Assembly: GCF_023017105.1 (NCBI RefSeq) | Contig: NZ_JALKEV010000021.1 | Coordinates: forward strand, 1 to 64,000 | Origin: Halalkalibacter sp. APA_J-10(15) | GTDB taxonomy: Bacteria; Bacillota; Bacilli; Bacillales; Bacillaceae_D | DNA length: 64,000 nucleotides | Direction of reading: 5' to 3' | Shown: piece by piece, positions 7,570-16,790 of the stretch | Layout of the letters: every line of letters begins with the position of its first letter | Numbering within the stretch: position 1 is the stretch's first letter | The notes under the pieces: generated by a model | Seen by the model: only the letters and a program-made list of their open reading frames with translations | What the model was told of the DNA's origin: nothing | Database searches by the model: none | Program-made: the position numbers and the translations under genes

Positions 7570-8529
7570 ATGCCGAAAGTAAATGTAAATCCATCGACAC
7601 AAATGGAACCTATGCAAGTGAATAAAATAACAAAATGGCAAATGCTTAAAAGAGATAAATGGATTTATTTTCTATTACTACCTGGTCTTATTTGGTTTAT
7701 TGTTTTTAAGTATGTTCCGATGTGGGGAACGTTGATTGCTTTTCAAAATTATTCGCCCTTTTTAGGCTTTTGGGGGAGTGAATGGGTAGGATTTACTCAT
7801 TTTGAACGGTTATTTCAAAATCCTGATTTTTACCGGATTTTACGAAATACTTTAATCTTAGCTTTGTATGAAACGATTTTTGTTTTTCCTGCACCGATTA
7901 TTTTAGCGCTTTTGTTAAATGAAATTCGTTTTAATCCATATAAACGAACGATTCAAACGTTAGTCTATTTACCAAATTTCTTGTCTTGGGTTATCGTAGC
8001 CAGCTTAACATACGTATTCTTTACAACAAGTGGTGGAATTGTCAATGTTATTGTTGAGAATATCACCGGGAACACGATTTTCTTTTTAGGGGATCCAGAA
8101 TGGTTCCGTACGATGATCGTTGGACAACAAATTTGGAAAAATGCCGGTTTTGGAACGATTATTTTCTTAGCCGCATTAGCCAATGTGAGTAAAGAGCAAT
8201 ATGAGGCAGCGATTGTTGATGGTGCTGGTCGATTTAGACGAATGTGGCACGTCACATTACCAGCGATCAGACACGTCATTGTCATTTTGCTCATCCTGAA
8301 TATGGGGAATTTCCTTGATCAAGGGTTCCAACAAATTTATTTAATGACGAACTCATTAAATCGCTCCGTAGCCGATGTGTTTGATGTGTACATTTATTTC
8401 TCAGGTATCACGCAAGGAGCGTTTAGTCATAGTACAGCTGTTGGTTTATTTAAAGGCGTTGTTGGGATTGTTTTAATTTTGACGACGAGATATATTGCCA
8501 AGAAGTTAAAGCAGGAGACATTATTTTAA
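7570..8529 (+). CDS. CUT1 ABC transporter permease (LplB/UgpA-like)
   Basis: The 319-residue integral membrane protein has six predicted helices and the cytoplasmic EAA loop 'EAAIVDGAGRFRRMWHVTLPAI' beginning near residue 212, which docks the ATPase subunit. The N-terminal 'WIYFLLLPGLIWFIVFKYVPMWG' is typical of the LplB-type subunit of oligosaccharide importers. It pairs with the next gene to form the channel. A strong AGAAAGGAGAAGG precedes the ATG. No ATPase gene is nearby, so a shared multi-system ATPase such as MsmX would have to power it. Confidence 0.95.
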   Translation: MPKVNVNPSTQMEPMQVNKITKWQMLKRDKWIYFLLLPGLIWFIVFKYVPMWGTLIAFQNYSPFLGFWGSEWVGFTHFERLFQNPDFYRILRNTLILALYETIFVFPAPIILALLLNEIRFNPYKRTIQTLVYLPNFLSWVIVASLTYVFFTTSGGIVNVIVENITGNTIFFLGDPEWFRTMIVGQQIWKNAGFGTIIFLAALANVSKEQYEAAIVDGAGRFRRMWHVTLPAIRHVIVILLILNMGNFLDQGFQQIYLMTNSLNRSVADVFDVYIYFSGITQGAFSHSTAVGLFKGVVGIVLILTTRYIAKKLKQETLF

Positions 8530-8562
8530 ATTGTCTAGCTTAGAAATGGAGGGATAGTGGTT

Positions 8563-9432
8563 ATGAAATCACATAACACACCACTAGGAAGAGTTTTTGA
8601 TGTGTTTAACCATATCATTCTAGCCTTAATTGCACTTGCGATGATTGTTCCGTTTATGTATGTTATTGCAGGCTCGTTTGCGACTGAAGCAGAGCTAGCA
8701 AGGAGACCGTTCTTTATTTTTCCAGAAACCTTTACAATGAGCGCTTATCAATATATCTTCTCAACAGCGACATTTGTGCGAAGTATTGGTGTATCCATCT
8801 TTGTAACAGTAGCTGGAACGGTAGTTAGTTTAGCATTAACGTTAACGATGGGGTATGCACTATCGAAAGCACGGATTATTGGACATCAATTTTTTATTTA
8901 CCTTGTCATTTTCACGATTATTTTCCAAGGTGGAATGATTCCAACGTATATTTTAGTACGTGATCTAGGTTTATTAAATTCTTTATGGGCGCTTATTATG
9001 CCAATTGCGATGAATCCGATGTGGCTCATTATCGTCATTTCCTTCTTCCGTACACTCCCACGTGAGCTGGAGGAATCAGCGCGGATTGATGGTTGTACCG
9101 ATATCGGAGTTTTTTGGAAGATTGCCCTGCCATTATCAAAGCCAATTATTGCGACATTTACATTATTTTATGCGGTGCAATATTGGGGCGACTATTTCAA
9201 TGCCCTTCTATATATTTCCGATTCAACGAAATATCCGGTCATGCTGTTATTGCAAAACATTATGACGATGGCTGATATGCGTTTTGGTGAAGTGGATGCG
9301 CTTATTGATACACCAGATGAATCGTTGAAGCTTGCTGTTATTGTTGTCGCAACGATTCCAATTATGTTTGTTTACCCATTTTTACAAAAGCACTTTGCTA
9401 AAGGGATGTTGTTAGGATCGGTGAAAGGATAA
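8563..9432 (+). CDS. CUT1 ABC transporter permease (LplC/YtcP-like)
   Basis: This second permease subunit (about 289 residues) has an N-terminal helix, four to five further helices and the EAA loop 'EESARIDGCTDIGVFWKIALPL' starting at residue 170. The C-terminus 'QKHFAKGMLLGSVKG' is characteristic of the YtcP/LplC branch. The ATG at 8563 is preferred over the GTG at 8557 because GGAGGG is then nine bases upstream. It lies 33 nt after the first permease, clearly in the same transcript. Confidence 0.95.
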   Translation: MKSHNTPLGRVFDVFNHIILALIALAMIVPFMYVIAGSFATEAELARRPFFIFPETFTMSAYQYIFSTATFVRSIGVSIFVTVAGTVVSLALTLTMGYALSKARIIGHQFFIYLVIFTIIFQGGMIPTYILVRDLGLLNSLWALIMPIAMNPMWLIIVISFFRTLPRELEESARIDGCTDIGVFWKIALPLSKPIIATFTLFYAVQYWGDYFNALLYISDSTKYPVMLLLQNIMTMADMRFGEVDALIDTPDESLKLAVIVVATIPIMFVYPFLQKHFAKGMLLGSVKG

Positions 9433-9529
9433 AGAAAGCCGTCTTAACAATTAAATTCGTACTTTTACTGGAGAACGTTGAATCCCGTCCTTATCTCTAT
9501 TTCCAATGATAGTTGTAGGAGTGATATTT

Positions 9530-11704
9530 ATGGAGAGCTATATTCATTTAAATGAAAGTATTTATGCGAAAGTCAATCAGCGCGTAGAGGAAGCATTGGC
9601 GATCATTACGAATCGGTATATCGGGCAAAATCCAGCGCATCCAATGGTTTATCGAGCGTTTAGTAACGATGGATTGATGCGATTAAAGGATTATCGATAT
9701 GAATTTAATTTTGGTGAACGATTCCCTTATTGTCAAAATGGACAGTTTATCTATGCGTGGGGAAAGCTCTGGCAGGATGAAGAGGCTGAGTTCATGTTTG
9801 CGCTCAATTGCTATGGCCCGGTGCATATCTATTTGAATGGTGAATTCGTGTATCGCTCGACGATTGTGGAAGAGTTAGATCCAAAGAAAAGAGTCGGCTT
9901 TCGTTTCACATTGAAAAAAGGCTGGAATCATTTTGTGCTGCGCTTTGAGAAAACGACGTCCGGAATCGGTGGAATATTTGGAACCGGTTCATTCAAACGA
10001 CATCCGATGCATGTTCTTTCTCCAACACATGAAAGAGAGGGGCAGGAGGGGTGGATATTCACAGAGCCGCTCGCTCAACCGTTAGAATGCTTGCCTGAAG
10101 AGGGAACGGCATCTGATGTAGAATGGCTTCCTGCAATGGATTGGGGGCAGGATCAAAGAAGGCAATTGACGAGATTGTTTGGAAGTGAGGTCGGTCAAGT
10201 CGCTGCTGCATGGACGAAGCTAGTGGTGCCTTATACGAGTCAACAACAGGTTACGTTAAAAGGGTATGCCTATGGTGCGATGACACTATTGATTAATGAT
10301 CAAACCGTTTTCGAAACAAAGGAAGATCAAGAAATCGTTGTTACTTTACCGTTGTCTTATGGGGAACACGATGTAACGGTAATATGTACGTGTGTAAGTG
10401 AACAATGGGGCTTTGAGCTTGAGCCTGTTCAAGAGAGTGTTACCTTTACACTTCCGTACCCTGTAAAAGGGGCAAGAGAAAGCTGGCTCTATCTAGGAAG
10501 CTTCGCGACGAAGGAGCACGTGGATTTAAAAGAAGCGAAACGATTGGATACAGTCGTTGCAAGTACGAATGGTCCAACGTTTTGGCGCTTAGATCAACCG
10601 AATACGTGGGTGAGACCATATTTAGAAAACCGTCTATTTGGAAAATGGGATTATCCGTTAGGGGTGACGCTATACGGCCTCATCCAAACAGGGAAAGAGT
10701 TAGAACGAAAGGATATTATCAATTATACGCTGCAGCATATTGAAACGAGCACGTCATTGTATCAATATTCCTTGTGGGATAAGGAGCAATACGGTGCAGC
10801 CGGCGTGAATAATCAGCTGTCGGCGATCGACAGTCTTGATGATTGTGGTTCTTTCGGTTCAACGATGCTTTTGGCAACCGAAATTAGAGACATTCGGGAT
10901 GCGAATAGGATTGCCGATGATATTGCTCATTATATAACGAATGTCCAAGATCGACTATCTGATGGGACGCTTTATCGGCGCTTTGGTAGTGTTTCGTTCA
11001 TGAAGGATACGATTTGGTGTGACGATCTTTATATGAGTACGCCATTCTTATGTCGCTATTATAAAAAAACTGGTGAGCTCTCCTACTTAGAAGATGCTGC
11101 CAATCAGTTTCTCCATTATAAACAATTAATGTATATGCCGGAAGAGAAGATCATGTCGCACGTGTATGATTTCAAGTTTGATACGGCAACGAATGTACCG
11201 TGGGGACGCGGAAATGGTTGGGTATTATTCTCACTTTCAGAATTGCTAGAAGTGTTACCAGAAGATCACTCAAAGCGCCCTGCATTAATCAGCTTCTTTC
11301 GTGAGCTATGTGAAGGCTTCCTTGCCTTACAAGGGGAACATGGCTTATGGCATCAAGTATTGACTGATTCAACTTCATACGAAGAAACATCTTGTACATC
11401 GATGTTCATATATGGGTTTGCACGGGGTGTGCGTCATGGCTGGTTAGTCGATCCCAAACCGTATATAGAGGCATCCATTCAAGGCTGGGAAGGGATGACT
11501 AGAAGAGCGATTGATCAATATGGCAATGTGTATGGTGTCTGTCAAGGCTCTGGCTATGCGTTTACGATCAGCTATTATCGTGATGATTTAACGTGGATTT
11601 TAAATGATACGCACGGAATTGGGATTGTTCTGTTAGCTGGAATTGAGCTATTAAAGTTAAAAAAGTCATTACATGAACGTAATGAAGTATTGGTTGAACG
11701 ATAA
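9530..11704 (+). CDS. GH105-type unsaturated uronyl hydrolase with N-terminal accessory region
   Basis: The C-terminal part of this 724-residue protein (about 330-715) is an alpha/alpha-barrel of the GH88/GH105 type. It contains 'WCDDLYMSTPFL' (residues 496-507, with the Asp that acts as general acid/base in YteR-like enzymes), 'WGRGNGWVLFSL' and 'EETSCTSMFIYGFARG'. These enzymes remove the unsaturated uronic acid left by polysaccharide lyases. The first 300 or so residues look like beta-sandwich accessory domains, which YteR lacks. There is no signal peptide, so it acts in the cytoplasm on imported oligosaccharides. The start at 9530 has TAGGAG eight bases upstream. The further upstream ATG at 9506 has none. 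Confidence 0.9.
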   Translation: MESYIHLNESIYAKVNQRVEEALAIITNRYIGQNPAHPMVYRAFSNDGLMRLKDYRYEFNFGERFPYCQNGQFIYAWGKLWQDEEAEFMFALNCYGPVHIYLNGEFVYRSTIVEELDPKKRVGFRFTLKKGWNHFVLRFEKTTSGIGGIFGTGSFKRHPMHVLSPTHEREGQEGWIFTEPLAQPLECLPEEGTASDVEWLPAMDWGQDQRRQLTRLFGSEVGQVAAAWTKLVVPYTSQQQVTLKGYAYGAMTLLINDQTVFETKEDQEIVVTLPLSYGEHDVTVICTCVSEQWGFELEPVQESVTFTLPYPVKGARESWLYLGSFATKEHVDLKEAKRLDTVVASTNGPTFWRLDQPNTWVRPYLENRLFGKWDYPLGVTLYGLIQTGKELERKDIINYTLQHIETSTSLYQYSLWDKEQYGAAGVNNQLSAIDSLDDCGSFGSTMLLATEIRDIRDANRIADDIAHYITNVQDRLSDGTLYRRFGSVSFMKDTIWCDDLYMSTPFLCRYYKKTGELSYLEDAANQFLHYKQLMYMPEEKIMSHVYDFKFDTATNVPWGRGNGWVLFSLSELLEVLPEDHSKRPALISFFRELCEGFLALQGEHGLWHQVLTDSTSYEETSCTSMFIYGFARGVRHGWLVDPKPYIEASIQGWEGMTRRAIDQYGNVYGVCQGSGYAFTISYYRDDLTWILNDTHGIGIVLLAGIELLKLKKSLHERNEVLVER

Positions 11705-11723
11705 AGTGGAACCGAGGTGACCT

Positions 11724-14186
11724 ATGAAATTAGACTTACATGAAGCCTTTCAAAACCCGGGTCATGAATTTTCACCGATTCCGTTTTGGTTTTGGAATGA
11801 TCAATTAACGAATGAAGAGATTAAAAGGCAAATTCACGAGATGGACGATAAAGGGGTCAATGGCTTTGTGCTACATCCTCGTATCGGCATACCTAAGGAT
11901 ATCGGCTATTTGACTGATGCCTTTATGGGTTATGTGAAAGTCGCTGTTCAGGAAGCGAAGCAGCTAGGGATGTCAGTGATTTTATATGATGAGGCGATGT
12001 ATCCCTCTGGGTCGGCGAAAGGGATGGTCGTCAAACGTCATTCTTCGTTCGCTAGTCGAGGGTTACAGGCTGTTGAGCTACCTTGTGAGGTAGAAAAGGA
12101 GCATACGATCGATCTAACTGAAGAGGATCGACTGATTGCCGTCTTTGCTGCGAAGAAAATAGCTGAAAACGAACTGGAGCCAGATTCGATACAAGAGCTT
12201 GAGCCTCATGAGCAAACTGTTCGATTTGATGCGCCTCAAGATGATGGACGATGGGTTATTCTGGCTTTTATCGAAACGAATTCGGGAGGAAATATACGCG
12301 GTATCCATTTCGGTGAGGACGATGGAGAGGAGCATGCTCCGCCATCAGCTGATTTACTAAATCCCGAAGCGGTTAAGGCGTATATCGAACTCACGCATGA
12401 GCGTTATTATGACGTGCTTCAAGACGAGTTCGGCCAAACGGTGATCGCGATGTTTACCGATGAGCCTGATATTGTAGGGCGCAATGCCAAGGAAGGCATC
12501 AAGCCGTGGACAGGTGGTTCATTTACCTGGTATGAGCAATATGGGGGCAAGAAGAGTGACCTACCAGCATTATGGTATGACGTGGGAATAGAAACGGCCT
12601 CCATACGTAAGCGTTATGAGCAAGCGGTCTATCAACGACTTTCAACTGTGTATTATGAGCCATTAAGCCGCTGGTGTGAGGAGCATGGGATTGCTTTAAC
12701 GGGACACCCAGCGGAAAGTGATGACATTGGCTTACTGGATCATTTTCAAATACCTGGACAGGATGTCGTTTGGCGCTGGGTCGCACCGGAAGAAGGCAAA
12801 GGGATAACAGGACGCCACTCGACCGCTGGAAAATGCTCAGCCGATGCAGCACGGCATCGTGGGAGAAGAAGAAATGCCGATGAAGTGCTTGGTGTTTGTA
12901 GCAAAAAGGGTGGATGGGATCTTTCCCCTGGTGATATGAAATGGTATTTCGATTGGCTGTTTGTCAGAGGTGTAAACCTGATTATCCCTCACGCCTTTTA
13001 CTATTCCATTGATGGGAAGAGACGTAGCCATGAGCGTCCGCCAGATGTTGGGATGCATAGTAGCTGGTGGCCTTATTATCGGTTTTTTAGTAATTATATT
13101 AAGCGTGTAAGCTGGCTTATGACCGATAGTGTGAACACGACGAAGGTCGCGGTTCTTTGTCGAGAGAATCACTTGCCGTGGGAAATGGTGAAGCCATTTT
13201 ATGAACAGCAAATCGAATTTAATTATGTCGAGGAAGCTCTCCTGTTGTCTAAGGCTGAAATGGCAGCTGGCTTGATTCAAATTGAGGCACAATCGTACTC
13301 GACTGTTGTCATAGACGGGCGTTATTTGCTTGAGGAAAAGACAAAGCAACAATTACGAGACTGGATAAAGCAAGAGGGTACGGTGATCACCGTTGGCGAA
13401 GAACGAATCGTGGAAGGAGCGATCATCGTTGCAACACCTGAAGAAGGAGCGAATCGGTTAATCGAGTCCGAACAGCAAACGGTTCGATTAAATCCACGAT
13501 GCCCGGACATTCGGATCAGTCATGTTGAAAAGGGAGATCGCTTCTTCTACTTGCTTGTTCATGAAGGCGAAGAGTCATTCAACGGTACGGTCACATTACG
13601 TGAAACAGGAACAGTTGAGTTGTGGGATGCATGGACGGGAACGATAGAGGAGCTTGGTCAAGTGAAGGAGGTTTCTCTCACCTTACATCGACGTGAGAGT
13701 ATCATCCTAATGGTCGATCCGAATAATCGAGAGTCAATCATCAGAGATCCTGAGCCAATAAAGGAACCGATTAAAATGATCGAACTCAATCAAGAATGGA
13801 CGGTAACAGGAGAAGCATTCGAAAAACAAACGACCGCGTTACAATCATGGACAGAGTGGCCGCAAATGACCTATTACTCAGGAACGCTCACCTATAGGAC
13901 GACTCTTCACTTGCAGGAAATGATTGCGAAGGCCGTCATCGATTGTGGTGAAGTCGAAGAAATCGTCAAGCTGACGGTAAATGGAGAAGAAATAGGTGTG
14001 AAGATGTGGGCACCTTATTCGTTTGAAGTAACAGGTTTGTTATGTGAAGGAGAGAATGTGATCGAGCTAGCTGTGACGAACAGTAAGGCTAATGAAATGG
14101 ACCGGTTGGCTTTGCCTTCCGGGTTGATCGGGCCTGTTACGGTTGAGGTGTTTGGGAGTAATAGGTATATAAGCGGCATAATGTAA
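11724..14186 (+). CDS. GH106-like glycoside hydrolase, putative alpha-L-rhamnosidase
   Basis: This large cytoplasmic protein (820 residues) begins with the TIM-barrel signature 'PIPFWFWNDQLTNEEIKRQI' and 'VILYDEAMYPSGSAKG', found in GH106 and related enzymes. It ends with a jelly-roll sugar-binding domain (about 700-815, 'VNGEEIG' and 'LPSGLIGPVTVEVFG'). GH106 enzymes hydrolyse alpha-L-rhamnosides, for example from rhamnogalacturonan. Placement beside GH105 and a beta-glucuronidase supports work on a rhamnose- and uronate-containing glycan. The exact linkage cannot be read from sequence. The basic stretch ADAARHRGRRRNADE is in frame and looks genuine. It follows the GH105 gene after 19 nt, with a weak GAGGTGA site. 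Confidence 0.72.
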   Translation: MKLDLHEAFQNPGHEFSPIPFWFWNDQLTNEEIKRQIHEMDDKGVNGFVLHPRIGIPKDIGYLTDAFMGYVKVAVQEAKQLGMSVILYDEAMYPSGSAKGMVVKRHSSFASRGLQAVELPCEVEKEHTIDLTEEDRLIAVFAAKKIAENELEPDSIQELEPHEQTVRFDAPQDDGRWVILAFIETNSGGNIRGIHFGEDDGEEHAPPSADLLNPEAVKAYIELTHERYYDVLQDEFGQTVIAMFTDEPDIVGRNAKEGIKPWTGGSFTWYEQYGGKKSDLPALWYDVGIETASIRKRYEQAVYQRLSTVYYEPLSRWCEEHGIALTGHPAESDDIGLLDHFQIPGQDVVWRWVAPEEGKGITGRHSTAGKCSADAARHRGRRRNADEVLGVCSKKGGWDLSPGDMKWYFDWLFVRGVNLIIPHAFYYSIDGKRRSHERPPDVGMHSSWWPYYRFFSNYIKRVSWLMTDSVNTTKVAVLCRENHLPWEMVKPFYEQQIEFNYVEEALLLSKAEMAAGLIQIEAQSYSTVVIDGRYLLEEKTKQQLRDWIKQEGTVITVGEERIVEGAIIVATPEEGANRLIESEQQTVRLNPRCPDIRISHVEKGDRFFYLLVHEGEESFNGTVTLRETGTVELWDAWTGTIEELGQVKEVSLTLHRRESIILMVDPNNRESIIRDPEPIKEPIKMIELNQEWTVTGEAFEKQTTALQSWTEWPQMTYYSGTLTYRTTLHLQEMIAKAVIDCGEVEEIVKLTVNGEEIGVKMWAPYSFEVTGLLCEGENVIELAVTNSKANEMDRLALPSGLIGPVTVEVFGSNRYISGIM

Positions 14187-14224
14187 AATATCATGTTCGG
14201 TAGACGAAAGAGTAACTTTAGTAG

Positions 14225-14267
14225 AGGCTTTTCATGAGTTGAGCAAACTTGTGAGAAGCCTTTTTGA
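14225..14267 (+). terminator. Terminator after the GH106-like gene
   Basis: A 16-bp stem with wobble pairs (AGGCTTTTCATGAGTT with AACTTGTGAGAAGCCT) is followed by ttttt. It ends the transport/hydrolase operon. Confidence 0.75.
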
Positions 14268-14361
14268 ATGATAGGAGGAGATTGTTTTAATTTTATGCGA
14301 TCTTCTATCAGGTCTTTATTCAAAGAGGTAAAAATATTACTTATTAAGTAAAGTTTCTACA

Positions 14362-14390
14362 TTGTTTAAAGAATATGTGGAACCTATAAT
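14362..14390 (+). promoter_or_regulatory. Candidate sigma-A promoter for the beta-glucuronidase unit
   Basis: TTGTTT, 17 nt, TATAAT. The -10 is perfect and the -35 weak. It would drive a short ORF and uidA separately from the upstream operon. Confidence 0.45.
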
Positions 14391-14428
14391 CAAAATAAGA
14401 TACTGTTGACTACATTTTAAGGGAGTCA

Positions 14429-14506
14429 ATGGATGAAGAATATATGGTTGAGTTGTTAAGCAGGTTAAAAAAGTTACTTGATGAAGTCAATCAAACTAAG
14501 GAATAG
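14429..14506 (+). CDS. Possible 25-residue peptide upstream of uidA (weak call)
   Basis: The frame begins ATG GAT GAA GAA and encodes a charged, helix-prone 25-residue peptide ending in a TAG 38 nt before uidA. AAGGGAG precedes it but with only three bases of spacing. It could be a leader peptide, a gene remnant or chance. I do not recognise it. Confidence 0.28.
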   Translation: MDEEYMVELLSRLKKLLDEVNQTKE

Positions 14507-14544
14507 CAAGAAAGAGTAGTATATCGAGGGGGGTTGAATTTTTA

Positions 14545-16338
14545 ATGTTATATCCAATAACAACTGAAACAAGAGGACAAATAGACTTAAATGGTATTTG
14601 GAAGTTTAAAGTTGATAATGGAAACGGAATTGACGAAAAGTGGTTCGAGAGACCATTACGTAAAACGATGTCTATGGCTGTACCTGCTTCCTTTAATGAT
14701 TTAGCAGTCACTCGTGAGTTGCGTAACCATGTTGGTTGGGTATGGTATGAACGTGATTTTATTTTACCGAAATACATGCTTGATCAAAGAATTGTTCTTC
14801 GATTTGGTTCAGCAACACATTATGCGAAAGTGTATCTTAATGGCGTACAGATAACAGAGCATAAAGGCGGATTTACCCCGTTTGAAGTGGAAATCAATGA
14901 CTATGTTCGATTAAGTAAAAACCGCTTAACAGTAGCTGTAAATAATATTGTTGATGAATCTACACTTCCAGTCGGAAATTATATAGAGGAGGAAGTAGAA
15001 GGGATAGGCAAGGTGATTCGTAATTCACCTAATTTTGACTTTTTTAATTATGCAGGATTACATCGGCCAGTAAAAATATATACGACAGCTAAAAAGTATA
15101 TTAACGATGTGAATATAGTAACAAACATAGATGGAAATAACGGTGTTGTAGACTACCAAGTCAAAGTATTAGGACAAGCTTCGACGGTAAAAGTATCGAT
15201 ACTAGATGAATTTGGACAGGAAGTTGTTAATGGAAGTGGTTCGGATGGTTCTTTAATCGTTCCCAATGTTACACTTTGGGAGCCGTTAAATGCATATTTA
15301 TATACTTTACGTATTGATCTAGATAATGGAACAGATATATATGAACAGCCGTTTGGTGTACGAACAGTGGAAGTGAAAGATGGAAGGTTCCTTATTAATA
15401 GCAAACCTTTTTATTTTAAAGGGTTTGGTAAACATGAAGACACGCCCATACATGGTCGTGGTTTTGACGAAGCTGCAAATATATTAGACTTTAATTTGTT
15501 AAAGTGGATTGGAGCGAATTCTTTCCGAACAGCTCATTATCCGTATTCAGAAGAAATAATGAGACTTGCTGATCGAGAAGGGATTGTTGTGATAGATGAA
15601 ACACCGGCAGTAGGAGTTCATTTGAATTTTATGGCAACAATTATGAATGAGCAGGCAAAACGGGATACGTTTAAAGAAATTCAAACCTTTGAACATCATA
15701 AAGAAGTGATAAAAGAATTAGTAGCTCGTGATAAAAATCATCCTTCTGTTGTCATGTGGTCGGTGGCTAATGAGCCAGCATCAGAAGAAGAGGGTGCATA
15801 TGAGTATTTTAAACCTTTAATAGAACTTATGAGGGATGGAGACCCCCAGAAACGTCCAGTTACATTAGTAACCTATGTTCAGTCCACTCCACAGGATTGT
15901 AAAATTGCAGAGTTAATTGATGTATTAGCTTTAAATCGGTATTATGGTTGGTATATTAATGGTGGAGATTTAGAACAGGCAAAAGTGAAGCTTCATAAAG
16001 AGCTAGAAGGGTGGACAGAACGTTGTCCAGGAAAACCGATTATGTTTACTGAATATGGTGCAGATACGGTTGCTGGTTTTCATGATATTGATGCGGTCAT
16101 GTTTACAGAGGAATATCAAATTGAGTATTATCAAGCAAATCATGAAGTAGTGGATAAGTTTCAACATTTTATTGGTGAACAAGTATGGAATTTTGCGGAT
16201 TTCCAAACAAGTCAAGGAGTTATAAGAGTTCAGGGAAATAAAAAAGGGATTTTTACACGAGACCGTAAACCAAAATCAGCTGCATTTGAATTAAGAAAGC
16301 GTTGGAAAAACATTCCGGATTTTGGCTATAAAAAATAA
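14545..16338 (+). CDS. uidA: Beta-glucuronidase (GH2)
   Basis: The 597-residue protein has the GH2 layout: sugar-binding jelly roll, immunoglobulin-like domain and TIM barrel. The acid/base Glu410 lies in 'NEP', the nucleophile Glu503 in 'TEYGAD', and the N-K-K-G motif (Asn565, Lys567) recognises the glucuronate carboxylate. These positions are almost identical to E. coli UidA (E413, E504, N566, K568). It releases D-glucuronate from beta-glucuronides in the cytoplasm. It is set off from the hydrolase operon by a terminator and has its own candidate promoter. AGGGGGG lies 11 nt before the ATG. It probably completes breakdown of the imported uronate oligosaccharide, although plant or animal glucuronide conjugates are also possible substrates. 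Confidence 0.96.
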   Translation: MLYPITTETRGQIDLNGIWKFKVDNGNGIDEKWFERPLRKTMSMAVPASFNDLAVTRELRNHVGWVWYERDFILPKYMLDQRIVLRFGSATHYAKVYLNGVQITEHKGGFTPFEVEINDYVRLSKNRLTVAVNNIVDESTLPVGNYIEEEVEGIGKVIRNSPNFDFFNYAGLHRPVKIYTTAKKYINDVNIVTNIDGNNGVVDYQVKVLGQASTVKVSILDEFGQEVVNGSGSDGSLIVPNVTLWEPLNAYLYTLRIDLDNGTDIYEQPFGVRTVEVKDGRFLINSKPFYFKGFGKHEDTPIHGRGFDEAANILDFNLLKWIGANSFRTAHYPYSEEIMRLADREGIVVIDETPAVGVHLNFMATIMNEQAKRDTFKEIQTFEHHKEVIKELVARDKNHPSVVMWSVANEPASEEEGAYEYFKPLIELMRDGDPQKRPVTLVTYVQSTPQDCKIAELIDVLALNRYYGWYINGGDLEQAKVKLHKELEGWTERCPGKPIMFTEYGADTVAGFHDIDAVMFTEEYQIEYYQANHEVVDKFQHFIGEQVWNFADFQTSQGVIRVQGNKKGIFTRDRKPKSAAFELRKRWKNIPDFGYKK

Positions 16339-16510
16339 TAGCTCTTAGAAATTTTAGTATCTACACTTCTCAAGTTTCTCAATAACTTGTGATGAATAGA
16401 GATGTTTCTCAGATTGAGCCCTTAAAGCTAAAAATGTCATACTGTAAGGGAGACAGGGGCTAACACCATGATGATCAGTTTAAGTGTAATAGTATATTAA
16501 AGAAGTTAGA
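16339..16510 (+). other. Non-coding stretch between uidA and the terminator hairpin
   Basis: I find no gene, promoter or structured RNA that I can support here. The rest of the gap up to ddl (16561-16790) contains a TTGACA at 16665-16670 without a good -10 and no coding frame. Confidence 0.5.
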
Positions 16511-16560
16511 AGAGACCATTGAAAAATGAATATCGTACTTTTTCAGTGGTCTCTTGTTTT
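16511..16560 (+). terminator. Terminator hairpin of the CACTGAAAAA family
   Basis: AGAGACCATTGAAAAA and TTTTTCAGTGGTCTCT form a long stem followed by tgttttt. It is one of at least seven related hairpins in the window (see the repeats at 33331, 33499, 33722, 38634 and 51664). Confidence 0.75.
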
Positions 16561-16790
16561 TAACTTTTTTCTGTATCCTTTATACAAGGAGCGAAACCTT
16601 CTAATTTATTATTGTTACTTCCCCACAAAAAAACTACCCCAAATTCATCCCAAAAGAAAATGTTTTGACATACATTAGTGAATAATAGGCTAATGAACTA
16701 GTGTGAGCGTATAAATGAATGAAAAATGAGTCTTTCATTTGGGAGCGGTAGTGTTACAATATAAAGGGAAAATGGATGTGGAGGTTGAAT

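Noticed and set aside
12720-12910. Suspected frameshift in the GH106-like protein at the basic stretch ADAARHRGRRRN
   Set aside because: The frame is open on both sides and the flanking segments remain typical of the family, so the unusual basic patch is accepted as real.
16665-16693. TTGACA upstream of ddl as a promoter
   Set aside because: No acceptable -10 hexamer lies at 16-18 nt, so I do not list it as a promoter.
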